This document shows, one piece after another, positions 56,036-64,000 of a stretch of DNA of 64,000 nt. Position numbers and translations under genes: made by a program. Every line of letters begins with the position of its first letter. Position 1 is the stretch's first letter. A model generated the notes under the pieces. It saw nothing but the letters and a program-made list of their open reading frames with translations. It had not been told where the DNA came from and ran no database searches. The stretch comes from Rhodobacteraceae bacterium QY30 (GTDB lineage: Bacteria; Pseudomonadota; Alphaproteobacteria; Rhodobacterales; Rhodobacteraceae). The stretch lies in assembly GCA_002356635.1 (NCBI GenBank), contig CP023454.1:2092501-2156500 (forward strand), given 5' to 3'.

Positions 56036-56328
56036 GCGCATTTCCCCCGACTGACAGGCACCAAGTGTACCAGTGCCCGGCCACGGAGCAAAGCCTGCCG
56101 GATGGCCGGGCGGGCGCCCGTGCCCGACGCGCCACCCCGCGGACTTTCCCGTCCCCCGCAGGCCCGCGCCCGCGCAAAAGCCCCCTCGCCCGCGTGAAAA
56201 GACAACCCAAGACGGAGTCCTGCGCAGATCCGCACAGCCGCCTGCGACAATCGCGCACGATGCCTCGTCTTGACGCAACGGGGCTGGTCATGTGCAATGA
56301 ACGCCTTATTTCAGCCATTTTTTACCAC

Positions 56329-57315
56329 ATGACCTCGGCCCCATTTCGCGCCCAGCCCCCCTACACTTCTCATGCCTACCGTGCCGAGGCGCTGCGCGTC
56401 ATCGCGGGGGCTTGCCTGGGCGAAAACCTGGCGGGTGACACCGCTGTGCCGGGAGACGTCTACCGCCTGGACGGTGCGGCAGAGCTTTTGCCGCTGCCGC
56501 TGACCCGGCCCTGCATCGGCGGCGAGAACGGCGCCGGGCAGCAGGACGGGGGCGGCCTGCGTCCGCTGCGGCTTTTGACCTTGCTGTCGGGCTACGGGGA
56601 ACGGGGCGATGTGCTGTTGGTGGAAGGCGCCGGTATCGGCCGGATGGCGGTTCCGCTGTCGCCGCTTTGCCCCCGCGCCGATTACACGCTGATCGACGTG
56701 GGTCCGGTTCCGGCGGGCCTTCGCGTGGCGGACATCGTCTGCGCGGCCTTTGCGCCCGGCACCCGCATTGCGCGCCCCGACGGAAGTCTCTGCCCCATCG
56801 GCAGCCTGTCTCCGGGGGATCTGGTCCTGACGCGCGACAATGGCCCCCAGCCGATCCGCTGGATCGGTCGCGTCACGCTCAGCGCGCGGGGCCACCTGGC
56901 CCCGGTGGTCATTTCGGCCGGGGCATTGGGCAACATCGGCGACCTGGCGGTCAGCCCCGGGCACCGGATCTTCGTCTACCAGCGCGGCACCGGCCGGATC
57001 GGCGCCAGCGCGGCGCTTCTGGTCCAGGCGCGCCATCTGGTCGACGGCGAACGCATCTACCGCCGCGAGGGGGCCTATGCGGATTATATCAGCCTGGTGT
57101 TCGACCGGCATGAAATCCTGTTTGCCGAAGGCGTGCCGGTCGAAAGCCAGATGATCGGCCCGGCGATCCTGCCCGTCCTGCCCGATCCGCTGCCCGCCCA
57201 GATCCACGCCCGGCTTCCCGGCCTGGCGCAGACAGGCCATGCCGCGCCCGAACCCCCGGCCGCGTCCCTTGTGGAATTGCGCAACCGCGTCCTGCACGGT
57301 GCGGGCCACGCGTGA
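56329..57315 (+). CDS. Hint-domain (Hedgehog/intein-like) protein
   Basis: 328 aa from the ATG at 56329 (an ATG at 56290 in frame is an alternative). The N-terminal 130 residues are of unknown fold. The Hint_2-type domain begins at CAAFAPGTRIARPDGSLCPIGSLSPGDLVLTRDNGPQPIRWIGRV, with the expected Cys at its start, and runs through SPGHRIFVYQ and LLVQARHLVDG. Such proteins are frequent in Rhodobacteraceae, often many per genome. The biological role is unknown; self-processing has been proposed. Single-gene unit between the SDR (divergent) and prfC. Confidence 0.8.
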   Translation: MTSAPFRAQPPYTSHAYRAEALRVIAGACLGENLAGDTAVPGDVYRLDGAAELLPLPLTRPCIGGENGAGQQDGGGLRPLRLLTLLSGYGERGDVLLVEGAGIGRMAVPLSPLCPRADYTLIDVGPVPAGLRVADIVCAAFAPGTRIARPDGSLCPIGSLSPGDLVLTRDNGPQPIRWIGRVTLSARGHLAPVVISAGALGNIGDLAVSPGHRIFVYQRGTGRIGASAALLVQARHLVDGERIYRREGAYADYISLVFDRHEILFAEGVPVESQMIGPAILPVLPDPLPAQIHARLPGLAQTGHAAPEPPAASLVELRNRVLHGAGHA

Positions 57316-57354
57316 TTGCGCGACGGCCAAGGTCAGGCTAAACCCCGCGCCATC

Positions 57355-58950
57355 ATGTCGAACCGCGCCCCCCTCCCGCCCGAAATCGCCCGCCGCCGGA
57401 CCTTTGCGATCATCTCGCATCCCGACGCCGGCAAGACCACGCTGACCGAAAAGTTCCTGCTGTTCGGCGGCGCGATCCAGATGGCCGGCCAGGTCCGCGC
57501 CAAGGGCGAGGCGCGGCGCACGCGGTCCGACTTCATGAAGATGGAGCAGGAGCGCGGGATTTCGGTTTCCGCTTCTGCCATGTCCTTCGACTTCGGCCCC
57601 TACCGCTTCAACCTGGTGGACACGCCGGGCCACAGCGATTTTTCCGAAGACACCTTCCGCACGCTGACCGCGGTGGATGCCGCGGTCATGGTCATCGACG
57701 GCGCCAAGGGGGTGGAAAGCCAGACGCGCAAGCTGTTCGAGGTCTGCCGCCTGCGCGACCTGCCGATCCTGACCTTCTGCAACAAGATGGACCGCGAAAG
57801 CCGAGACACGTTCGAGATCATCGACGAGATCCAGGAAAGCCTGGCCATCGACGTGACGCCTGCGTCCTGGCCGATCGGCATGGGCCGCGATTTCGTCGGC
57901 GCCTACGACCTGCTGAACGACCGGCTGGAGATCATGGACCGCGCCGACCGCAACAAGGTGGCGGAATCGGTCAAGATCACCGGTCTGGACGATCCGAAAC
58001 TGGCCGACCACATCCCCGCCGACCTGCTGGAAAAGCTGCGCGAGGAAGTCGCCATGGCGCGCGAGCTTCTGCCCGCCTTCAACCACCAGTCGGTGCTGGA
58101 AGGCCACATGACGCCGATCTGGTTCGGAAGCGCGATCAACAGCTTCGGCGTCAAGGAACTGATGTCCGGCATCGGCGCCTACGGACCCGAACCGCAACCC
58201 CAGGCCGCAGCCGAGCGTCAGATCGATCCGGCCGAGGACAAGGTGGCGGGCTTTGTCTTCAAGGTGCAGGCCAACATGGACCCCAAGCACCGCGACCGGG
58301 TGGCCTTTGTCCGCCTCGCCTCGGGCCATTTCGAACGCGGGATGAAGCTGCTTCACGTCCGGTCGAAGAAACCGATGGCGATTTCGAACCCCGTGCTGTT
58401 CCTGGCGGCCGACCGCGAACTGGCCGAAGAGGCCTGGGCGGGCGATATCATCGGAATCCCGAACCACGGCCAGCTGCGCATCGGGGACGCCCTGACCGAA
58501 GGCGAAAGCCTGCGCTTCACCGGAATCCCCTCTTTCGCGCCCGAGCTTTTGCAGACGGTCCGCGCCGGCGATCCGATGAAGGCCAAGCATCTGGAAAAGG
58601 CGTTGATGCAATTCGCCGAGGAAGGTGCCGCCAAGGTATTCAAGCCCTCCATCGGTTCGGGCTTCATCGTCGGCGTCGTGGGCGCCCTGCAGTTCGAGGT
58701 TCTGGCCAGCCGGATCGAACAGGAATACTCCCTGCCCGTGCGGTTCGAACCGACGCAGTTCACCTCGGCGCGCTGGGTGGCGGGGGAAAAGGCGGCGGTC
58801 GAGAAATTCGTGGCGGCGAACAAGGGCCATATCGCGCATGACCATGACGGCGATATCGTCTACCTGACGCGCTTGCAGTGGGACATCGACCGCATCGTCC
58901 GCGACTACCCGGATGTGAAACTGACCGCGACCAAGGAAATGATGGTCTGA
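57355..58950 (+). CDS. prfC: Peptide chain release factor 3 (GTPase)
   Basis: 531 aa from MSNRAPLPPEIARRRTFAI. G-domain motifs: SHPDAGKTTLTE (G1), RGISVSAS (switch I), DTPGHSDFSEDTFRTL (G3), NKMDRESRD (G4). The C-terminal parts (PVLFLAADRELAEEAWAGDIIGIPNHGQLRIGD, and the RF3_C region GVVGALQFEVLASRI) are diagnostic for RF3 rather than EF-G. It recycles RF1/RF2 from the ribosome after peptide release. The frame extends upstream to 57316, but the ATG at 57355 fits the family length. Confidence 0.96.
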   Translation: MSNRAPLPPEIARRRTFAIISHPDAGKTTLTEKFLLFGGAIQMAGQVRAKGEARRTRSDFMKMEQERGISVSASAMSFDFGPYRFNLVDTPGHSDFSEDTFRTLTAVDAAVMVIDGAKGVESQTRKLFEVCRLRDLPILTFCNKMDRESRDTFEIIDEIQESLAIDVTPASWPIGMGRDFVGAYDLLNDRLEIMDRADRNKVAESVKITGLDDPKLADHIPADLLEKLREEVAMARELLPAFNHQSVLEGHMTPIWFGSAINSFGVKELMSGIGAYGPEPQPQAAAERQIDPAEDKVAGFVFKVQANMDPKHRDRVAFVRLASGHFERGMKLLHVRSKKPMAISNPVLFLAADRELAEEAWAGDIIGIPNHGQLRIGDALTEGESLRFTGIPSFAPELLQTVRAGDPMKAKHLEKALMQFAEEGAAKVFKPSIGSGFIVGVVGALQFEVLASRIEQEYSLPVRFEPTQFTSARWVAGEKAAVEKFVAANKGHIAHDHDGDIVYLTRLQWDIDRIVRDYPDVKLTATKEMMV

Positions 58951-59290
58951 CCGACCGGCTGATGATTCGCGCAAATGCATTCTGCAATGCATTTCGCGGA
59001 TTGCCCGGGGCGATCAACCGCTGGTTGCGCGACTGTTGCAGCAGAAAATCGCCGCTAGAATTTCCATTCCAGAGACAGTCTTAACCGCACCTTTGAACTG
59101 TCCAATCTGCGGCGGCATCGCGGCGCAACGCCTTATTATTGTCGCATTCTCTGAAAAAACTCTCATTGTCGCGGGAATGTGGACCCTTTGTTCGGCACCT
59201 GGTCAGGCGCCCCAAAGGCCCAAGTCCCCCGACAGCTGGTGTATCGCGGGTGCATTTGCACCTTGGGCTGCATCAATCGCCCACTGGACG

Positions 59291-59325
59291 GGCGCCTTCG
59301 GGTCTCACACCCCCCGAAAGGCGCC
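59291..59325. repeat. Strong hairpin in the helicase upstream region
   Basis: GGCGCCTTCGGG pairs with CCCGAAAGGCGCC (12 bp, one bulge) around TCTCACACC. It is immediately followed by GAAGGTGGGGATTGC and two further GGGGAT repeats. Unassigned RNA structure. Confidence 0.5.
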
Positions 59326-59624
59326 GAAGGTGGGGATTGCGGCTCCGATGCCTCGGCATGGGGATTGAACGGTGGGGATAGCCGCTATTTCGCGGTCATG
59401 CGTTGCGATTGCCGGCTCACACCCCCGGCAACGAACGAAGATCCCTTGTCCGCAAAAATCCCCGACGTCACCCTCGTGGGTTTCCCCACGAGACGCAACT
59501 CACAGCCGGACGCCCTGGAAGGGGCCGGCCCCTGCCCCGGCAGGAAGATGAACTGAAAGGACCGCGGCCGCCGACCAACGCCACAGACACACTCAGATAT
59601 CACAACACACCCACACCACGATAC

Positions 59625-59654
59625 GACGCCGCCCGTTGCACACCGGGCGGCGTC
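59625..59654. repeat. Perfect 11-bp hairpin in the helicase upstream region
   Basis: GACGCCGCCCG-TTGCACAC-CGGGCGGCGTC. There is no T-run, so it is not a convincing terminator; it may be part of a structured RNA. Confidence 0.5.
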
Positions 59655-59735
59655 AACGTCTGAGAGATGGCCCGCGCTGTTGGGAGTTCGCACCCCAAGT
59701 TGACCACCGGCATGTTTTGGACTAAGGCGAAAAGG

Positions 59736-59756
59736 CCCGCATCCGGCGGGTTTCTC
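59736..59756 (+). terminator. Terminator-like hairpin 40 bases before the helicase start
   Basis: CCCGC-ATCCG-GCGGG followed by TTTCTC on the plus strand, with AAAAGG before it. It would end a transcript coming from the upstream intergenic region, or act as an attenuator in the helicase leader. Confidence 0.55.
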
Positions 59757-59796
59757 GGGGCGCCCGATCAGTCGCGTCCCTTCACCTTGCGGTCCG

Positions 59797-61431
59797 ATGC
59801 CGCAGACATGGACGCTTATGACACTTTTCACCGATCTGAAACTGGACCCGAAGGTCCTGCAAGCCATCGCAGAAGCCGGCTACGAAACCCCGACTCCGAT
59901 CCAGGCAGGGGCGATTCCGCCCGCGCTGGAAGGCAAGGACGTGTTGGGCATCGCCCAGACTGGCACCGGCAAGACAGCATCCTTCACGCTCCCGATGATC
60001 ACCCTTCTGGGCCGCGGCCGTGCCCGCGCCCGGATGCCCCGCAGCCTGGTCCTGTGCCCGACGCGTGAACTGGCCGCCCAGGTAGCCGAGAACTTCGACA
60101 TCTATGCCAAGCACACGAAGCTGACCAAGGCGCTGCTGATCGGCGGGGTCAGCTTTGGAGAACAGGACAAGCTGATCGACCGCGGCGTCGACGTGCTGAT
60201 CGCCACGCCGGGCCGACTGCTGGATCATTTCGAACGCGGCAAGCTTCTGCTGACCGGCGTGCAGATCATGGTCGTCGACGAAGCCGACCGGATGCTGGAC
60301 ATGGGCTTCATCCCCGACATCGAACGGATCTTCCAACTGACGCCCTTCACGCGCCAGACCCTGTTCTTTTCCGCCACCATGGCGCCCGAGATCGAGCGGA
60401 TCACCAACACCTTCCTTCACGCCCCCGCGCGCATCGAAGTGGCGCGTCAGGCCACGACGTCGGACACCATCGAGCAGCGCCTGCTGGAGCTGGCCCCCAC
60501 GCGCCGTGACCAGACGGCGAAGCAGAAGCGCGAGTTGTTGCGCGCCGTCATCCGCGCCGAAGGCAATGCCTGCACCAACGCGATCCTGTTCTGCAACCGC
60601 AAGACCGAAGTCGATATCCTGGCCAAGTCGCTGAAGGCGCACGGGCTGGATGCCGCGCCGATCCACGGCGACCTGGAGCAAAGCCAGCGGACCAAGACGC
60701 TGGACGACTTCCGCGAAGGCACCTTGCGGTTCCTTGTCGCCTCGGACGTCGCGGCCCGCGGTCTGGACATCCCGGCCGTCAGCCATGTGTTCAACTTCGA
60801 CATCCCGAGCCACGCCGAGGATTACGTTCACCGCATCGGCCGTACCGGTCGCGCCGGCCGCAAGGGAACGGCGATCACCATCGTCACGCCGGCCGATCAG
60901 AAATACCTCGACGCGATCGAGGCGCTGATCAAGAACCCGATCCCGCGCGCGCCCTTCCCCGAAGGTTTCGAACTGTCGCAAGCCGCGCAAAGCGCCCCGC
61001 GCCCGCGCGACGACGAAAAGGGCAAGGGCCGTGGACGCGGCCGCAAGTCCGACAGCGACCACCGCAAGCCGCGCCGGTCCGAAACCGAGGCCCCGGTGCT
61101 CGAGGAGGCCCTGGCCGAAGGCGCGGCGGTTGCCGAAGCGCCCGCCCAGCCGGAACGCAGCCCCCAATCCGACGATCATCGCCGTGCCGGACGCTCCGAC
61201 GACCGCCGCCCGCCGCGCGACGACTCCCGCCGGGACAGCCGCCGCGAAAGTCACCGGGACGGCACGCAGGGGTCGCGCGACGGACACCGGGACCGCGACG
61301 GCCATCGCACCGGCCGCCGCGAGGATCGCAGCGATCATCCGGTGATCGGCATGGGCGACCACGTTCCCGATTTCCTGCTGCGGGGACTGCCCACGTTGAA
61401 GCCATCCGGCGACGACGACACCGAAGAATGA
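59797..61431 (+). CDS. DEAD-box RNA helicase, RhlE-type
   Basis: 544 aa (537 if the second ATG at 59818, MTLFTDLKL, is used). Motifs in order: Q motif TPIQ, I AQTGTGKT, Ia PTRELAAQ, Ib TPGRL, II DEAD, III SAT, V SDVAARGLDIP, VI HRIGRTGRAGR. The C-terminal 150 residues are a low-complexity basic RNA-binding tail rich in Arg, Asp and Ser (GRGRGRKS, DRRPPRDDSRRDSRRESHRDG). It unwinds RNA duplexes, usually important for ribosome assembly or mRNA decay in the cold. It converges on rnj, sharing a terminator. Confidence 0.92.
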   Translation: MPQTWTLMTLFTDLKLDPKVLQAIAEAGYETPTPIQAGAIPPALEGKDVLGIAQTGTGKTASFTLPMITLLGRGRARARMPRSLVLCPTRELAAQVAENFDIYAKHTKLTKALLIGGVSFGEQDKLIDRGVDVLIATPGRLLDHFERGKLLLTGVQIMVVDEADRMLDMGFIPDIERIFQLTPFTRQTLFFSATMAPEIERITNTFLHAPARIEVARQATTSDTIEQRLLELAPTRRDQTAKQKRELLRAVIRAEGNACTNAILFCNRKTEVDILAKSLKAHGLDAAPIHGDLEQSQRTKTLDDFREGTLRFLVASDVAARGLDIPAVSHVFNFDIPSHAEDYVHRIGRTGRAGRKGTAITIVTPADQKYLDAIEALIKNPIPRAPFPEGFELSQAAQSAPRPRDDEKGKGRGRGRKSDSDHRKPRRSETEAPVLEEALAEGAAVAEAPAQPERSPQSDDHRRAGRSDDRRPPRDDSRRDSRRESHRDGTQGSRDGHRDRDGHRTGRREDRSDHPVIGMGDHVPDFLLRGLPTLKPSGDDDTEE

Positions 61432-61432
61432 C

Positions 61433-61456
61433 AAAGGGCCCCGCGGGGCCCTTTTT
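61433..61456. terminator. Intrinsic terminator between the helicase and rnj
   Basis: AAAGGGCCCC-GC-GGGGCCCTTTTTT is a near-perfect stem with T-runs on both strands, serving the two convergent genes. Confidence 0.92.
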
Positions 61457-61480
61457 TCATGGCGCAGGGGGCGCCAGGCC

Positions 61481-63160
61481 CTATTCGGTCGTCAGGCGGC
61501 TGACCACGACGATCACCTCGGGCTTCTTGCCGACTTCTTCCATCGACACCTGACGCGCGATCCGACGCAGCTGCTCTTCCAGCTTGTCGTCATCGGTCAG
61601 CGTGCGGCTGTCGGCGCGGTCAAGGAACTCGGTCAGGTCGGACTCGATCTCGTCGGCCAGCGGACGCCCCGATTTGCCGGTTTCGGCCAAGCCCGACATT
61701 TCCACCCAGGCATCGCCCAGCGGCCGGTCTTCCTCGTCCAGAAGCACCGTCACCATGACCAGACCATTCAACGCCATGCGGATCCGGTCACGCACCACGC
61801 CGTCGAGCGCCCCGATCAGAACCGTGCCGTCCAGATAGATCCGGCCCGTCTCGACATGTCCCGCGACGACGGGACGGTCGCCCGTGATGTCGACCATCAA
61901 CCCGTTCGTCGGGATGATCGAGGCGATGCCCTTCGGCGCCGCAAGCGAGGCATGTTCGCGCAGGTGGCGGTGTTCGCCATGCATCGGCAGCAGGATCTGG
62001 GGGCGCATCAGGTCATGGATCGCTTCCAGATCCGGTCGGTTCGCGTGGCCCGAGACGTGGTACAGCCCGCCGTGGTCATCCACCACCTCGACCCCCTTCT
62101 CCGACAGAGCGTTCCAGATCTTCAGAACGTCCCGCTCGTTTCCCGGGATCGTCTTCGAGGAGAACAGGAACATGTCGCCCTCCTTCATCTCGACCCCCAG
62201 ATACTTGCCGCGCGCCAGCTGAGCGGCGGCTGCGCGGCGTTCGCCCTGGCTGCCGGTAACGATCAGCATCAGGTGATCGCGGGGCACATCGCTCGCCTCT
62301 TCCGGGGACAGGACGGCCGGAAAATCGGTCAGCACCCCGCTTTCCTGTGCCGCCGTCAGCATCTTGCGCATGGCGCGCCCCATCAGGCAGACGGAACGTC
62401 CCGCAGCCTTGCCGGCCTCGGCCAGTGTCTTCAGCCGCGCAACGTTCGAAGCGAAGGTGGTGGCGACGACCATGCCTTCATGCCCCGCCACCAGCGCGCG
62501 GATCGGCTCGGCCAGCGTGGCCTCGGACCGGCCGGGCAAGGGGGAAAAGACGTTGGTTGAATCGCAGGCCAGCGCCTTGATGGGCCCCGACTCCTTGGCG
62601 ATCGTGTGCCATTCCTGGGCGTTGAACGGCTCCCCCACCACCGGACTGCCATCCAGCTTGAAGTCGGCCGTGTGCACGATCCGGCCCGCGGCCGTGTCGA
62701 TGACCAGGGCCGAACTTTCCGGGATCGAATGGCTGACGGGCACATATTGCACCCGGAAGGGGCCCACCTCGGTCACGGCCGGGCGCGGTCCGACGACGCG
62801 CAGCTGGTCGGTCGGTTGCCCCGCGTCTTCCAGCTTCATCTTCGCGATCAGTGCAGTGAAGGGCCGGGCGTAAACCGGCACCCGCAGCCGCGACCACAGG
62901 TGCCCCACGGCGCCCACATGGTCTTCGTGCGCGTGGGTGATGAAGATCGCCTCGATCCGGTCCCGGTTTTCGACCAGCCACGAGATGTCGGGCATGATCA
63001 GGTCAACCCCGGGCGACGTGTCCATGTCCGAGAATGCCACGCCCAGATCAACGACGATCAGCCGCTCCTGTCCGGGGGCGCCGTGGCCATAGACGTAACA
63101 GTTCATGCCGATTTCACCGGCGCCGCCGAGGGGAAGATAGATCAGACGTTCCGCGCTCAT
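61481..63160 (-). CDS. rnj: Ribonuclease J
   Basis: 559 aa. Metallo-beta-lactamase fold with the zinc motif THAHEDHVGAVGHLW (HxHxDH), then the beta-CASP domain (ACDSTNVFSPLPGRSEATLAEPIRAL; VTGSQGERRAAAAQLARG; HVSGHANRPDLEAIHDLMRPQILLPMHGE) and a C-terminal dimerisation domain. RNase J is an endo- and 5'-3' exoribonuclease that processes rRNA and degrades mRNA. The start overlaps the coaX stop by 4 bases (63157-63160). The pairing coaX-rnj is common in Rhodobacteraceae. Confidence 0.95.
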   Translation of the reverse strand: MSAERLIYLPLGGAGEIGMNCYVYGHGAPGQERLIVVDLGVAFSDMDTSPGVDLIMPDISWLVENRDRIEAIFITHAHEDHVGAVGHLWSRLRVPVYARPFTALIAKMKLEDAGQPTDQLRVVGPRPAVTEVGPFRVQYVPVSHSIPESSALVIDTAAGRIVHTADFKLDGSPVVGEPFNAQEWHTIAKESGPIKALACDSTNVFSPLPGRSEATLAEPIRALVAGHEGMVVATTFASNVARLKTLAEAGKAAGRSVCLMGRAMRKMLTAAQESGVLTDFPAVLSPEEASDVPRDHLMLIVTGSQGERRAAAAQLARGKYLGVEMKEGDMFLFSSKTIPGNERDVLKIWNALSEKGVEVVDDHGGLYHVSGHANRPDLEAIHDLMRPQILLPMHGEHRHLREHASLAAPKGIASIIPTNGLMVDITGDRPVVAGHVETGRIYLDGTVLIGALDGVVRDRIRMALNGLVMVTVLLDEEDRPLGDAWVEMSGLAETGKSGRPLADEIESDLTEFLDRADSRTLTDDDKLEEQLRRIARQVSMEEVGKKPEVIVVVSRLTTE

Positions 63161-63936
63161 GTGTTGCCCTGCTCTTTGTTGTAATTGTGAATAAGGACGA
63201 GGCCATGCATAGTCAGATCGTCCTCAATGCTTTCGAAAAGTGAAAATCCCTGACCGAACAGCGACGCCAGGCCGCCGGTGGCGATCACCCGCATCGGGCG
63301 GTCACGCTCCAGCCGGATCTGGCGCACGATGCCTTCGACCAGGCCGATGTAGCCCCAGAAAACCCCCGACTGCATGCAGGCCACGGTGTTGCGCCCGATG
63401 GCGCTGGCGGGCATGGTCACGTCGACATGGGGCAAGGCCGCGGCGGCATTGTGCAGCGCTTCGAGGCTGAGGTTGACCCCCGGCGCGATGGCCCCGCCGA
63501 TATAGGCCCCATCGGTGTCGACCACGTCGAAGGTGGTGGCCGTCCCGAAGTCGACCACGATCAGGTCACCGCCATGCCGATCGAAACCCGCCACCGTATT
63601 GACCAGCCGGTCGGGGCCGACGGTGGTTCCGGCGTCGACGCGCGGCGCAACCGGCAGCAGGCAGTCGGGCCGCCCCACCACCAGCGGACGGCAGTCGAAG
63701 TATCGGTTGCACAACACACGCAGGTTGAAGACCACGCGCGGCACGGTTGACGAGATGATCGCGGCGTCGATCTTCACCGGCAGCTTGTGATGTTCCATCA
63801 GAGTCGAGAACCAGACGTAATATTCATCCGCGGTTGTCTGGTGCGCGGTCGAGATCCGGAAGGTACAGAGGAACCGACTGCCATCCCAGACAGAGAAAAC
63901 GGTATTGGTATTGCCGGTATCGATGCAAAGCAGCAT
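63157..63936 (-). CDS. coaX: Type III pantothenate kinase
   Basis: 259 aa. ASKHA-type ATP-binding motif MLLCIDTGNTNTVFSVWDG, VDAGTTVGPDRLVNTVAGF, DFGTATTFDVVDTDGAYIGGAIAPGVNLSLEAL (the CoaX signature) and ATGGLASLF. It catalyses the first step of coenzyme A synthesis, phosphorylation of pantothenate. Overlaps rnj by 4 bases, so translation is coupled. A birA-like gene end lies 12 bases upstream. Confidence 0.94.
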   Translation of the reverse strand: MLLCIDTGNTNTVFSVWDGSRFLCTFRISTAHQTTADEYYVWFSTLMEHHKLPVKIDAAIISSTVPRVVFNLRVLCNRYFDCRPLVVGRPDCLLPVAPRVDAGTTVGPDRLVNTVAGFDRHGGDLIVVDFGTATTFDVVDTDGAYIGGAIAPGVNLSLEALHNAAAALPHVDVTMPASAIGRNTVACMQSGVFWGYIGLVEGIVRQIRLERDRPMRVIATGGLASLFGQGFSLFESIEDDLTMHGLVLIHNYNKEQGNT

Positions 63937-63948
63937 GGCGGAACCTGA

Positions 63949-64000
63949 TCAGAAATAGATGTCTGCGGCGGGAATGGTGCGGGGGCCCTGTGGCGTGGTC
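63949..64000 (-). CDS. C-terminal end of a probable biotin-protein ligase (cut by window edge)
   Basis: Only the last 16 codons are present, reading TTPQGPRTIPAADIYF and TGA at 63951-63949. The pattern TP.G.R.I.A.D.YF matches the C-terminal BPL_C strand of BirA proteins, and birA is the usual gene upstream of coaX in this family. Evidence is short, so the identification rests mainly on context. Confidence 0.55.
   Translation of the reverse strand, partial: TTPQGPRTIPAADIYF

Larger units (their letters stand above)
58951..59796. other. 846-base intergenic region, structured leader of the helicase gene
   Basis: No protein gene or known RNA recognised on either strand. It contains a strong hairpin at 59291-59325, a perfect 11-bp hairpin at 59625-59654 and a terminator-like hairpin at 59736-59756 just 40 bases before the helicase start. 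A small RNA gene or a long regulated 5' leader is possible. Confidence 0.5.

Noticed and set aside
56311-58992. 893-aa minus-strand open frame
   Set aside because: Antisense shadow of prfC and the Hint-domain gene; no family blocks, while both plus-strand genes show clear motifs.
59060-59660. 6S RNA, tmRNA or RNase P RNA in the helicase upstream region
   Set aside because: None of the hallmark conserved stretches of these RNAs could be found; left as unassigned structured DNA.

Overview
The window looks like a high-GC alphaproteobacterium of the Rhodobacteraceae (roseobacter / Paracoccus-like). Evidence: the tatA-tatB-tatC-DUF815 block, the acuI-type reductase, a Hint-domain protein, an RhlE-type helicase next to rnj-coaX-(birA), and the codon use. 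Roughly 1-46 kb is accessory DNA devoted to organic nitrogen and is scattered with insertion-sequence and phage debris. Roughly 46.3-64 kb, from a tRNA-Ser(GGA) gene onward, reads as ordinary chromosome.

Accessory region. (i) 1-3.3 kb: the 3' part of a urease operon (ureC end, ureE, ureF, ureG, ureD). (ii) 3.3-13.6 kb: an IS3-family element, a LuxR-type regulator, a five-gene UrtABCDE-like ABC importer on the minus strand, then a second copy of the same IS carrying a third, full-length copy inside it with a CGCG target duplication. (iii) 13.7-24.1 kb, minus strand: a trimethylamine-dehydrogenase operon (read TMADH, membrane Fe-S oxidoreductase, LRV-repeat protein, etfB, etfA, GcvT-like protein, DMT-type transporter, two small genes). 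(iv) 24.2-27.7 kb: an unrecognised repeat-like protein, a GntR/FCD regulator, a solute-binding protein without signal peptide, and a possible 37-aa membrane peptide. (v) 28.3-33.8 kb, plus strand: a second TMADH-family enzyme whose substrate-pocket residue is the one reported for dimethylamine dehydrogenase, a second GcvT-like protein and an APC permease. (vi) 34-44.3 kb: a phage portal-protein relic, an NCS1 permease with a zinc-ribbon tail, hyuB and hyuA, IS5/IS256 relics, and an AmiR/AmiC-like regulator pair. (vii) 44.1-46.4 kb: a truncated DUF2924 gene, a large serine recombinase and tRNA-Ser.

How the genes fit together. The most coherent system is stepwise demethylation of trimethylamine to dimethylamine to monomethylamine by two cysteinyl-FMN/4Fe-4S dehydrogenases. 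Electrons would pass to EtfAB and then to quinone through the membrane Fe-S protein. Each dehydrogenase is accompanied by its own 365-residue GcvT-like protein that could move the C1 unit onto tetrahydrofolate instead of releasing formaldehyde. Urea import plus urease, and a HyuAB ATP-dependent (N-methyl)hydantoinase-type enzyme with an NCS1 permease and AmiC/AmiR-type sensing, would add urea and cyclic-amide nitrogen. No route for monomethylamine is visible here.

Core region (46.6-64 kb): class V aminotransferase, AcuI, a PotD-like binding protein, DUF815 ATPase, tatC-tatB-tatA, a WYL regulator behind a perfect 11-bp inverted repeat, an orphan FbpC-like ATPase with a TTG start, an SDR, a Hint-domain protein, prfC, an RhlE-type helicase behind an 846-base structured leader, rnj, coaX and the end of a birA-like gene. 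Identifications are from reading the sequence and remembered family signatures; no search was run.
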